Program-made: the position numbers and the translations under genes
NCBI GenBank assembly: GCA_013398955.1
Contig: VWPU01013558.1
Span: 1-64,000, forward strand
Direction of reading: 5' to 3'
DNA: 64,000 nt
Source: Callaeas wilsoni
Taxonomy: Eukaryota; Chordata; Aves; Passeriformes; Callaeidae
Notes under the pieces: model-generated
Told to the model about the DNA's origin: nothing
What the model saw: the letters and a program-made list of their open reading frames with translations, nothing else
Databases searched by the model: none
In this document: positions 12,901 through 23,495 of the stretch, piece after piece
How the letters are laid out: every line of letters begins with the position of its first letter
Numbering within the stretch: the stretch's first letter is position 1

Positions 12901-14640
12901 GTGATACTTCTCCAGGCCTCATAGCTGTCTCTATTGCTGGAAAATTGGGGGTTGCTTTTTAAGTTACAGACTGAAAGAAGCAGGGGATATATTTTCACTT
13001 ATCCCAACAGGAACATTTTAGGCCTGAGCTGCATCAGGAGAAACACTTACAGGCTTCTTAAATTTTCAAGACACCTTCCCTTAATTCATCATGAAATTTA
13101 TTTTCGTGGTAAATCAGGAAAATCAGTTTGTCTTGTAAATATGCAGATGAAACCTTGGTGGGTTGAGAGAAGAGGAGAGAGGCGTGAAAGATGACTGCCT
13201 TGGGTCCACTAAGGACTGACAAGGTGCTGAGCTGACCAGAAATCAGATGACCACATCAGGATGGCGCTGGGCCAGAGCTAATACACCATGCTGACAGCCT
13301 GGGTTTGTTTAGCTGCTTGGGCTCCGCGCCATGGTACTGCAGAGTGTGCTGGTCAGCCTGGAGAGCAGGCAGAACAAACCTGGCATAGAGGGGCTGGGTG
13401 TACCTGCAGGCCTTTTCTCCTTCCCACCCCTCACTCTGTCTGGAGGGAGTGAAGAAATGTGTCTCATTTCCCTCACCATGTTCTTGCCAGGAGACTTGAC
13501 AACTCCCTCTTTCCATTTATGCTGTGCAGAACAGTTTGATCTTAATGCAGAAGCAAATATGAGCGCTTTGTTATGAGCAGGAATATCCTTCTCATCTCCT
13601 CAGCATCCAGCCTAATGCTCCAGGAGTCAGTACTCAATTGCTGCAGAGCAGTATGGCAGGGTTAGAGGTCAGGCATCCCTCACCACTCATGGAAAAAGGA
13701 AACACATCCTGGTTGCCCATGTGTGAATCTCCAGGCTTGCATTGGAAAGGCACCTGAGGTGGGCGACTTGATAAAGATTTAACCACACCTCATGGTGACT
13801 AAAGCTGGTCGAGCAATGTGCAACTCCCCGCAAAAGTCATTAACAAAAGTACAAAAAGCGTGGGTTTTTTTCTAAATTCAGTATTTTAAAGGCAATACGA
13901 ACCCCGAAATATCATATTCACAAGCAGAGATATTTCATATTAATAATGCCCCAGTGGTATCTCATACTAGTCAGATTTCAACCACTTCGGGCTCTCCCTG
14001 TCTCTGTAGGTGAGACCTCCTGCTCACGCTCCTTCTCTGAGGATTTCCTCCCTGAAGAGGGGAGGCAGTGCCCCCAGGACCTGTGCCATGCCTACCACAA
14101 AGGAGGCAGCAGATTTAAGGCATTCAGTCCATGGCGGGGAATGAGAACAAGAGCTGCTCTGACAGAATCCCCTGTGTGGCAGCATTTCCAAATCAAAGTA
14201 TTTTAATAGAGACAAAAACACACACATTGGGGATCGGATTTTTTTTCTTTTTTTTTGGCTGAAGTATTTAGGGTTTCAGTCAAAATGTTTTCATTTTTTA
14301 ATATTTGTTTTTCTGAGGAATAATTGAAGTTTTTGCTGTGAAGCAGATACTTCACACAATAAACATGTCTTTTTTTCAAAAAAAAAAACAGATTAGAGGG
14401 AAAATTTTCAACCATCTGTCTGGCTGAAGGACTACTGAAGAGGGAATGCTAAGGATTTATGTAGATTCTTTTGCAACTCTTTGAGACTCATTAAAAACCA
14501 GAAGCTTTGACTCATGTGAGAAAAGGTGAAGGACAAAGAAGGGAAAGCAAAACAATAGGGTCAAGCGAAATGCCACAGTCAAAGTAGTTCTGAAATAATG
14601 ATGAAAACTTTCAGTAGCCATCTTCCGTATTTCCAGTGTG
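9936..14640. other. Unique sequence, no gene recognised
   Basis: Largely unremarkable AT-leaning DNA. T-rich and A-rich runs lie at about 14239-14258 and 14373-14390. No exon with credible splice sites and no transposon piece was recognised across these 4.7 kb. Confidence 0.45.
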
Positions 14641-14736
14641 TTTTTCCACATGCAGCGCTGGGGTATTGCTGACTCGCCTTGAAAAGAGAAAGGGCTGCAT
14701 CGCCACACTGCTTTGGAAAGGTGCCTTTCTCCATCC

Positions 14737-14917
14737 ACGCCTCACTAAACCCACCTGCGCTATCCGTGCAGCGCGCTGCCTATCAGAAGCAAACCCCAGC
14801 CCCTGCGCCCGGCCCAAGCGGCTCCGCAGAAACTCCCGGTGCTGCGGAGCCCTGCGCTGCTCCGGGTGCGCAGCCCCAGAGAGGAGCAGCAGCGACCGGT
14901 GGTTCCCCCATGGCCGG
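14737..14917. promoter_or_regulatory. Small CpG-dense patch, possible promoter
   Basis: About 17 CpG dinucleotides fall in 181 bp, whereas flanking DNA is strongly CpG-depleted. GC content is also locally high. Such unmethylated-looking patches often mark promoters or first exons in vertebrates. An ATG in a fair context (CCCCATGG) lies at about 14909, but the frame after it ends without similarity to anything recognised. At about 180 bp the patch falls short of standard CpG-island length criteria. It is not obviously part of a repeat. Orientation is unknown. Confidence 0.4.
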
Positions 14918-17900
14918 CAGCCAAGGTGTTGGTTATCATCACACAAGGAAAGGATCAGCTCGTCAGCGGCTTCTTTCTCTGCACAGCTAAGGAGCTTAGA
15001 GCAATAGACGTTGGCTGGGTTCCAGGCAGAATAGCCAACGCTGCTGGCAATGAGGGCTCCTCCTCACCTCCCCTCCTGGGAATCACCCCCTCTTTTAGCA
15101 TAAATCCTTAGCTCTGGACCCAGAGGCAGTGGGTGAAATATTGGTGGACCCCCCTCCACCCTCTCCATCAGGCAGCTTTATGTGGTTTAGCCCTTCCAAA
15201 AAAATAAAAAGAGGAGGGGGAATCACTAAACATTTTCTATTTCAAAACAGATTTCATCTTCCTTAGAAAGTAATACTGCCTCCAGCCATGTGTAACTTAT
15301 TTTTTATCCAACAGAGTATATGGGCTTATAACTAGATCCTGATAGGAACCCAGGTTTAAAACATTATTCACAGCAGGTTATTTGATCTTTATTTGCTGAA
15401 TGCACTCAGCTGAATCCCTATCTCCAAACAATATGAGAAATAAAATGCCGGGCATGCTTCATTGGCCAGCCAGCTCATCTTGATTTGCAGAGATGGCTAC
15501 ATCCCTCTCAGCAGTTTCAGAGATGTGCCGTATCCCAGGCTCTAAGAGGCAGTTTTCCCTTCCTCTTCCCCCACCCAAACACTTATCATTTCTTTTTTTT
15601 CTCCTTTTCCCCATTAGAAGCTTTAGAAAAAACACTTCAGACCAGACCTTTCCTCTCCCTTCACCGTGATTTCTGGGAAATTGTTCTTCACACGGCATAT
15701 TTGCGGATACTTGTACAAAATCACTTGCCATCTGCTGTTGTGCAGAAGGTCAGATGCTGATAACCTGCTCAGGAAGCCACGGGGTTTGGTGATGAGACTG
15801 GTCACCTGCAGAAAGGTGGGTTGGAGGAGCCTGGGAGACCCTGGCAAAATTACTGATACTTCATTTTATTAATAGAACTCCTGTGACACATCTCAGTGCT
15901 GACCTTGTCTATGCCACACCAACTTTGCTGCAGCTTCAAGCTGTGTCACACTTAAAGGTGGACTTGGACATCGCAGGTGACCACTGGGATTGCTTCTTTC
16001 AAGAAGACCTCTGATGGCTACAAACCAGATTAATTGCCAAGCAGGATGGATAAGGCTTTGCTGTCCTGAAAGAGAAGCCAGAGCAGCTTGGGGAGAGAGG
16101 CCAAGCTGTACACAAGGAGGTCAGGTTCTTCATTCCTTTTGACTTTTGATGAGATATGCCTTTGAAAATCCTCACTCACATGTCCTAAAATAAAAGTCTT
16201 CAGTTTCCAGGCCGGAGCCCAAGCACAAAGTATACTTCAGAAACTTCAGCATGGAGGGTTCTGCTGTAGCAGGGCTGTGGGAATAGCGAGCAAGTCCTTG
16301 GTGGACATCCCTGAATCAGGATGGTGTCATTAAACTGGCCAGCTTTCTGTGCTGCTATTGCAGATACAGCAGGACAGGGCCACTTTTCACATGAATATCT
16401 ATAGCTCTTATGTTTCCTTCCCTGGGATGTGTTTCAAAGCCTATCTGCCCATCACAGCTACCTCCTCCTGCTTCCCTTTCAAGACATGTCAGGAGGCCAT
16501 CCCGCTGCCAGGCAGTGTGTAGGTTATGCTCATTTTCCCTGGGTAAGGGCAGAGCAGTGTCACTGACCCAGCTGAATGTTTCTTCACAAAAACACGAATT
16601 AAAACCACCCCCCGTTGTCAGTAACCGACTTGCAGTGCAATGTGGAGGATTTGTCCCTGTCCTCGTCCCCATACAGCCTTGAGAGTGTCACCGAGGCCGC
16701 ATGGATGTGGCAGCAACTGGGACAGCTCAGCCCGGGCTCTGTGGTCCGAGGGGAAGCTCTCAGGTTCTGTGTGGTTCACTGGGGAGGGAGGGGGAGATCT
16801 GAGGAGGCGAGAATTAAATGTCTCACTTTTCTTTCCCAGTAATTAACTCTGGAAAAGAGAAGAGAAAAAAAAGAAACAGAAACCAGTCGGAGATGCAGCT
16901 TTGCATGGCTGGATTAGAGTCACAGTTGGCCTATCCCCTTGGGAACACTACTCTGCTATTAATAAAAAGATAAACAAGCCCTTTTATTTATTTATTTTCC
17001 CTTCTCTCCCTAAGCCCTTTGATTTCTCTTTTCCTGCTTGAGGGGGTCCTGCTCCCTTCCGTCAGCTCTGCATAAGGAAGTGTTTGTGGAGGGGGTGTTT
17101 GCGAGAGGCTGCCTGGGAAAGACAAAAATCAAGGGTGAAAGGAGTGTGGGGAAGAAGAAGGTGGGTGAAAATTATTTTAACCATTTCTAACAGTCACATC
17201 ACCTCTTGGGACTGGCAGAAACGAATCCCTTTATTTATTCCTCTCGCGCTGATGCAGCTGCAGGTGTCATTCCCACAGGCTTGCTCTGGCTCCCTGAGGC
17301 CACCCCATGCTGGCAGGGACCTGTCTGTCCCCTCCACCCCTGGGGACAGCTGTCCGGAGCCCCTTCTGAGACAGAGACAGCCTGCCGGCTTCACCGGCCC
17401 CGAGTGGGAACAGGGGCTGTCAGGCAGGGCGTGGGGGCAGAGCTACCCACCGAGAAAAGCTAATTGCTGCTCTCAGGCAGGGGACTGTTTGTATCTAAAG
17501 CATCAGCAGAGTGCAACCGATCTCAGCAGCTCCAGAAAACACCAAGAGGAAAAGCCCATCAGGTTGTTTGCCTTAGAAGGGATATTTGCCGGTTTTGTGG
17601 GCAGAAATGGGTATGGATTAAACTGTGGTAATTCTGTGGTAATTCTTTATACAAATTAGGCATTCAACTGAGTCTGAATTTTAAACATTCGTCTTAAAAA
17701 AAATTAAATAACTGAAAAATACTTCATAAAGCTTCAGAATAAGTGATGAAAGCTACTCTCCAGGCTTCTTCTTTGATCCTTGGAATGGGGAAAAGGGAGA
17801 TTAAATGGCATACACACACATCCGGGCACTACTTGTGTGCATTTTTTGGGGATCATCTCATCAGTACCTCCAGATATGATCTGAGAAAAATTTGCTTTCT

Positions 17901-18429
17901 GAAGGGACAGGAATGATTTGAAGAAGTTCAGAGCTTGGTGTGTCACTGTTTATTGCTCCAGAGACACTCAGACTTTGGGCAACAAGCATCATCAGCATGG
18001 GGGTTCCCATGGTACGAGCTGTCCCTGTGCTCTGCGTGCCCCCTTGGAGAGCTTGCAGAAAAGGAGGAGGAGGTGCCTCAGTGCTGCCATGGGATCACTG
18101 ACACTGGCCACGCAGTCCCCCTTGCCCAGCCCAAGTACCAGCCTGACGTGCTTTTTGCTGGTAAAAGCAGAGTTGCAGGGCAGTGAGGAATGGAGACTCA
18201 GGAAACTGAACTGCCAAAATTCACTACAGGAATATCCCAGGGTCTCAACCCACACACAAGGCTAGGCACTGCTTCCTCAGGGACCTTCGTCTCCTGAAGC
18301 ACCACTCTGGTCTTTCATCAATGTGTTGAAATTTCTTTAAAAGTTTTGTAAATAAAAGCCCCCCCTTTTTTTTTTTTTAATTTTTTTTTTCCCTCTCAGC
18401 AAGCATGGGGCAGGGAAGTGAGAGCAGAG
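14918..18429. other. Unique sequence, no gene recognised
   Basis: Mixed composition with moderately GC-rich stretches at 16650-16780 and 17270-17460. The 191-codon frame at 17084-17659 crosses one of them, shows no domain, and is taken as chance. The run of C then T at 18359-18392 is low complexity and follows an AATAAA at 18351, but no upstream exon is visible. Confidence 0.45.
18358..18393. repeat. C/T homopolymer tract
   Basis: A run of C followed by two long T runs split by AA. It could be the reversed tail of a retrocopy, but no gene-derived sequence was recognised beside it, so it is listed only as low complexity. Confidence 0.8.
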
Positions 18430-18625
18430 GCCGGCACTGCAGTCAGAGTGTTAATGGCCACATTAGCTGGAAAGGGGCAGCCAAAGCAGGATGTGTAAAA
18501 CCCCACCCAGGCTGCCCTTTAATTTGCTGTTACATGGAGTGGAAGATTTGAAAGCGTATTTCTGGGTAATTAATTCAAAGAGTGATTCTAATGGCTAATG
18601 CTGTCAGTTTTCAGTGCAAGGGAGG
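18430..18625. promoter_or_regulatory. Putative conserved non-coding element
   Basis: AT-rich stretch with clustered homeodomain-core motifs: GTAATTAATTC near 18566, TAATGGCTAATG near 18588 and a TTAATTTG near 18520. The texture resembles vertebrate developmental enhancers. This is a composition and motif argument only; conservation has not been tested. Confidence 0.25.
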
Positions 18626-18787
18626 TCTGGGGCTGGAGCAGGCAGTGAAGGGAAAGGAAAATGCTTGGAGGTCACAGGCAGATGTTAAAATATTTTGACA
18701 GCCCACATCCAAGAGGCTAACTTAATGAAAGCCTTTGGCCAGCACCTTCCAAGAGGTCTGAAACTGAATCCATTTATTTTTCTCCAG

Positions 18788-18909
18788 AATAGCATGCATG
18801 GCTTGGACCATGGCTTGTCCATAAATCACCATTCTCCATTTGGTCAGCAACACCATCAATCATTCTCAGAGCCCACCAGCCTGCTCTCCGTGCCACTGCA
18901 GAAACACCA
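18788..18909 (+). other. Candidate internal exon, gene unknown
   Basis: A polypyrimidine stretch ending TTTTTCTCCAG precedes position 18788, and CCA|GTAAGAG gives a good donor after 18909, defining a 122-bp exon. One frame is open across it and reads about 40 residues rich in histidine, serine and glutamine (for example INHHSPFGQQHHQSF), a composition common in low-complexity parts of transcription factors. The frame meets a stop exactly at the donor, so it could equally be a terminal exon. I do not recognise the protein. A chance match of splice sites is quite possible. Confidence 0.2.
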
Positions 18910-18910
18910 G

Positions 18911-20576
18911 TAAGAGGGATTTGGTGTCTCTTGAATTTAACTCCTCAATTTTCAGTGACACGCAGGGTAAGCTCTGCCTTTATCTCTACTGATTATTAAA
19001 GCCAGTCAGCAAAGGTCCTGCACCTGTGTATGGAAATATAACTACTCCATGATGCTGGGAAATGAAATTAGGAATCTCTATTCATGGTGTTATTATCTTG
19101 CTTGGAAGGATTTAATCAAAACACTGCGGTGCTGAGGAGGATGTCCACGGCGTGGGAGTTTGGTTCCTCCCAAACTGCATATCCCTGTGGCATTTACTAA
19201 CTCCTCCAGCCTACCCCAGCAGGCTTGGAGTTGAGCAGCATTTGCAAAGGATTTGCTGGGGACAATTCTGATAAGGTTTTTCAAAATATTTCGTCAGGAA
19301 GCTGGAAAGGCACAGCTCCTGGCAGTCGTGTTCACTGGCTTTCACTGCTTTTTTCTTTGTGCTTCAGAGAGCACTTGGAATAAAGACACAGGGAATGAAA
19401 ACTTGTGAATGTGGAAAATAACTGGGAGAATATTTGATTAAGGTTTATATTTTAAAATAAGGTTTGGGTGAAGTCTGCTCCTTTTGACCTCTTTTGGCTG
19501 TTTCCAGAAATTAATTCAGTTCCTGCTATGTATCAGCTCATCACTTCAGCATCTATCATTATACTTCTTGTAACAGAATGTGTTCATAAATTGGTCTATC
19601 CTTCATTTCACATTCTAAACTTTTGTGCAGGACTGTAATGCATGGAAAAACCTTTTTCTAGCCCAGACCTGGGGTGGCTGCACTTCAGGATGGGTGAAGG
19701 GATGCCCTGTGCCTGTACTGCTTGGAGATGCAGTCACAAGACATTGATTTGACCAAAGCTGGCAGATTTCCACCCCAATTCACTGCATTCATTTTATTCA
19801 GCTCTCTAAAAAGCACAAGAGACAGCCATTCACCTGCAGACATGGACATCTACAGAATTACAGGTGCCAATATATGTGGTACTGACCAACAGAGAATTTA
19901 GAGTAGAGCCTCACCATCCTGGGGCTCCTGGAGTTTATTTTGAGTACTGGGCTTGTGGGTGATAGCACAAGACACCACCTTCCTCTGCATGTGTTCTCAG
20001 GAACTGTGCATCACTGAAACACAAGTATGGCACTAGAGATGTGCAAATCCATCTACCATGCAGATGCACAATTGCACCCTTGGTTTATAAGCAAACGCTG
20101 TCACTCCAGAGATTAATTAGGTGAGTGCTTGCCCTGCTGGCTGATCAGCTTATTTGGACATGCACCCGGACTTACTGCAGGGCTAAACTAAGGAAAAGTC
20201 TTTTAAATCCACAAATGTCTAGGACTCCTGGTCATGCCAATATAATTTATATATTTATTCCAGTTCTGCTGCATACCTGCAGTCAGTCTGTCTGAACGCA
20301 TTTTTCATTAGCAGTTCTCCGGGAAGGCCAATGGATCTACATACACATACAATTAAACCATTGCTTGCGCAATATCCTCCTCCGGGCACCTTAGGAAAAT
20401 CATTAAGTAGCATTCCCAGATCAGCTGCAGTCATGAGCCCGTCTTTGCCAGCAGTAAAGTGCTCTCACCCCCTGCCCCAACCAATGGATGCAGGAGACAG
20501 AGGGCAGATGCAGCCTTCACATTCCCCTCTGAGCACCTGCCAAAATTCCCTGGTCCACTGGTGCGGTGAGAACGGC
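18911..20576. other. Unique sequence, no gene recognised
   Basis: Plain AT-leaning DNA with no recognised repeat, exon or RNA gene. Confidence 0.45.
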
Positions 20577-20647
20577 AGGGAGGGCACTGTCGGGATGTGT
20601 AGGGAGGGCACTGTTGGGTGTCTAGTGAGGGCACTGTCAGGGTGTTT
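20577..20647. repeat. Minisatellite, three 23-24 bp units
   Basis: Three tandem copies (20577-20600, 20601-20623, 20624-20647) share the core GAGGGCACTGT followed by a G-rich tail. The second unit is one base shorter and the third begins AGTG instead of AGGG. Copy number of such short G-rich arrays often varies between individuals. Confidence 0.85.
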
Positions 20648-21649
20648 GGCACATTCCGCCTCGTTGGCTGGCACAAGCTGCCCTTCCTTCAAGCTCTGCT
20701 GCTGCTGAGCCCTGCGCAGAAGGTGGCTCCAGCAGCCCTTGCCAGCCCCCTTGATATTTTGGACACCGAGCACTGCATGAGCAATAAGACCACAGTGCTT
20801 GGGAGGGAGTGGGAACAGCTCTGCTCTCTCCCAGACCAAGCTCTCATTGGTAACAAAAAGGAGAGATTTCTCTTTAGCACTTTATTGCTAAGGAACATGG
20901 GACAGCTGGGAAGGATTTTTCCCTCCGTATTCTTTCTTCTCCACTTCTGCAAAGCCGGAGAAAACTTCCCTTGCTGAAGGAGGGTGTGAAAGCACATGGC
21001 AGGTTTTGCAAGTGTCCATTAAGCTCATCAAGTACACCCAGTACTGTGTTAACTCACATCCAGGCTTTCCACGGTAATGGTGTGAATGCAGATACTGTCA
21101 AGCAGAAGCGCCCCAGGATCAGAGCCAGGCTAGCAAAGCTGGGTTTTACTGATAGGGGGAGCAGGACAAGAAGGACAGCTTTGATTCATTGCAGCCCCCA
21201 AATATTTCTGAGGCTTTGCCTTGTGCTGCAAAAGTCTCTCAGATTTGTCCATTCCTGTGGGATTTCTTTCATCTTGGGTAGCATCTCACAGCATCAGCTC
21301 CTGAATGATGTGAGTTATGTTACAGCTGAGGGCTGGGGAGCATGTCCTCTCATGGTGAGAAGGAGTCAAAGACCAGATTGAAGAAATTCGATCAGAAGGG
21401 CAGGCAGCTACTCTCAGAGCACCAAAATCACCCCAACAGCTGCTGGGGGAAGGGGGGCTGTGAGGTGTATAGATTCTGGTATTTCGTATGTAAAGCACAC
21501 TCAGTACTTAGCAGAAGGGCAAGAGCACTTAGTAGTAGAGCTTCAGAATAATTTCAATGCTTTCTTACTAATTTTTCATTTGGATACTTCTACAGTTGTT
21601 TTTAACATTTCGTCAGAGTCTAATAGTCTCTTTATATTCTTTTTTCCCC

Positions 21650-21745
21650 TTGGAGAAACTGAGGCACAGAGCAATAACATGACCTGGCTGGGGTGATCTG
21701 ACAAAATGTTGAAACCAGTATTTGCCCAATCCTGAAAACTCAAAG
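21650..21745 (+). mobile_element. MIR-like SINE remnant
   Basis: Contains GGAGAAACTGAGGCACAGAG, matching the highly recognisable MIR core, followed by a diverged counterpart of the downstream MIR block. MIRs are tRNA-derived SINEs mobilised by L2 and shared across amniotes. Short and degraded. Confidence 0.5.
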
Positions 21746-22826
21746 CTTGGGAGTTTCTAGCTGCTTTTGGGCAAGCAGGTGATGGAGGGTAGGTAACAAC
21801 AAAAAATGGCAGCGTGGCTATTAACTCCAATGCCTTCAGAAATAACCCTTTATCCCAGTGCCTGGCAGAGCAGCCCTCCTCACTCACTAATGGGCTTGCT
21901 TAAAACCATTGCCCTCAAACTTCCACCAGTGCTGAAGTTAATGTACTGCCCTTTGCCACCTCGAGTGAGACTGTGCTGTGGAAAGCTGTGCTGGGCTGAT
22001 TCCTGTCAAGATTGTATAATCAGAGATGGCAAAACTTAAGAAGTGGCTCTTAGGAGGTACCTCCCGGGCTGAGAGCAACTTCTTTTTATGTTGGAAAAAT
22101 ACACTGTTTTTCTACTAAGAAAGGAGAAAGTTGTCTGCAAAACTTCTACAACTTGAAAATTACTTCAGGCTCTCTGTGAAATCCCCATACTTTCACTGAT
22201 TACAGAATAAAATACCAGATATCTGCTCAGAATGAATGGGGGAAAGAGGGAGAAAAAGCCACTTCCACTGCTACAACACAGAAATGCTTTAGAAAGGACC
22301 AGTTTTACTTCACCTTGAGGATGGCTAAAATGCTGGTATTGTCCCAGATCCTAAGAGCAGCTCCTAATCTATGATTAAAATGACTAATGTCACTTTCTCA
22401 TCCACACCCTCCATCCTGCTAAGGATGGGTCTGCTATCCAGTGTTTGTCAGGCCAGCTCTGTGCCAGGTCTAAGCAGGTGCAGCTGAGTTGCCTGTTGCC
22501 CTCTCCTGAGATGTGCCCAGATCTGGCAGACACTGGGACAATGATGGTGCTTTTGGCTGGGGTGAAGAGGTGCAGCGTGGTGCTTTTGGAGCAGAGGAAC
22601 GGCAGTGCTCCAGTGGCACAGTGAGTCCAACAATTGTGATAAAGCCCAGGGATCCCATTTGAAGCTGAGATTCGAATGGATCTTGTCTTCATAAGGGTCT
22701 GATCTTAACCCCATGCCACAAAACCACCAAATCCCAAACATGTCACAGTTCAGCCATGGTAGCAGCGAGGTTGCTTGAGCAACGTTCACTTTTTGGTGTG
22801 GTGAGGAGAGCATGGGACTGAGCTTG

Positions 22827-22831
22827 GAGAG
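22827..22831. repeat. Target-site duplication, left copy
   Basis: GAGAG immediately before the LTR start. The same five bases follow the LTR end at 23491-23495. A 5-bp duplication is typical of many ERVL-type and other retroviral integrases. Confidence 0.7.
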
Positions 22832-23490
22832 TGTCTTGGGGTGATTCTATGACCATACTGTAGTCCCCATCGCCTGCTTGATTTCTAGTGGACCTTTAAA
22901 TTGCAAAGGGGGGAGAGAGAAGCCGAGAGAACTCTTCAAAGCGGCCAGCTTGACCTTGCAACTAGAATGTTTTGCATTCTTTTCTCTCCCGCTTCTGACA
23001 ACATTTGGTTGGTTGGAGGACTTTTGCTTGCTAGTCTCTTCGGCTTTCAGCGGAGAATGGACTGTGATCTGCCTCGGTGGCTTCTTTTCCTTTTTGGACT
23101 GTTTTTGGCTTGCTTTTCATCTGAGACCGGCTGTCATCTCCGGCCCTGCTCGGCGGGACCCTCCAAGGGGGATCGTCGGACCCTGCCTGGCCGGCCCGGC
23201 CCAGCTCAGGACTGCAGGTTTTACTTACAGAAAGAACTCTAAAATCCATAGTCCTCTTTTAGGGGACAGGGGAGGGGGTTTCAATATCTTTTTTTTTCTG
23301 TTCCGTGACAGCGGGGGGGGCCCTGTTTTGTTAAATAAATAGGTTTTTTTCCCTTTCACTCGAGAAATTATTTTCCCAAACCCGTGGGGGAGGTGCTGCC
23401 GGGGCCTGCTTGCCTGGCAGGCAGGAGAGAGAAAGAGAGAGACGCCCCTCTCGGGTTATTTCCTCCTGGATTTGTGTCCAAACCAGCACA
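22832..23490 (+). mobile_element. Solo LTR of an endogenous retrovirus, ERVL-like
   Basis: A 659-bp element that starts TGTCTTGGGG and ends CCAAACCAGCACA, so it has the TG...CA termini of retroviral LTRs, and it is flanked by identical 5-bp duplications (GAGAG). Orientation is plus: a polyadenylation signal AATAAA at 23334-23339 is followed by a T-rich segment, with a GC- and CpG-rich segment (about 23130-23215) upstream. The ending resembles LTRs of avian ERVL families. No primer binding site or gag/pol/env sequence flanks it, so it is best read as a solo LTR left by recombination between two LTRs. The open frames inside it (22878-23342, 22901-23242) are incidental. Confidence 0.8.
23334..23339 (+). 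terminator. LTR polyadenylation signal
   Basis: AATAAA within TTAAATAAAT, followed by a T-rich stretch, placed about 150 bp before the LTR 3' end. It would mark the R/U5 side of the element. Confidence 0.6.
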
Positions 23491-23495
23491 GAGAG
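23491..23495. repeat. Target-site duplication, right copy
   Basis: GAGAG directly after the LTR terminus CACA, matching 22827-22831. Confidence 0.7.

Larger units (their letters stand above)
20648..22831. other. Unique sequence plus one MIR-like remnant
   Basis: No gene recognised. Apart from the MIR-like piece at 21650-21745 nothing stands out. Frames such as 20971-21381 (136 codons) lack domains and splice context. Confidence 0.45.

Noticed and set aside
17084..17659. 191-codon plus-strand frame
   Set aside because: Crosses a GC-rich patch, where stops are rarer; no recognisable family or exon boundaries.
22845..22860. GATTCTATGACC resembling a CR1 3' end
   Set aside because: It is inside the LTR defined by matching target duplications, and no other CR1 block precedes it.
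23057..23242. Signal-peptide-like frame with a hydrophobic leucine/phenylalanine-rich start
   Set aside because: Lies wholly inside the solo LTR, which is non-coding; hydrophobic run comes from T-rich sequence.
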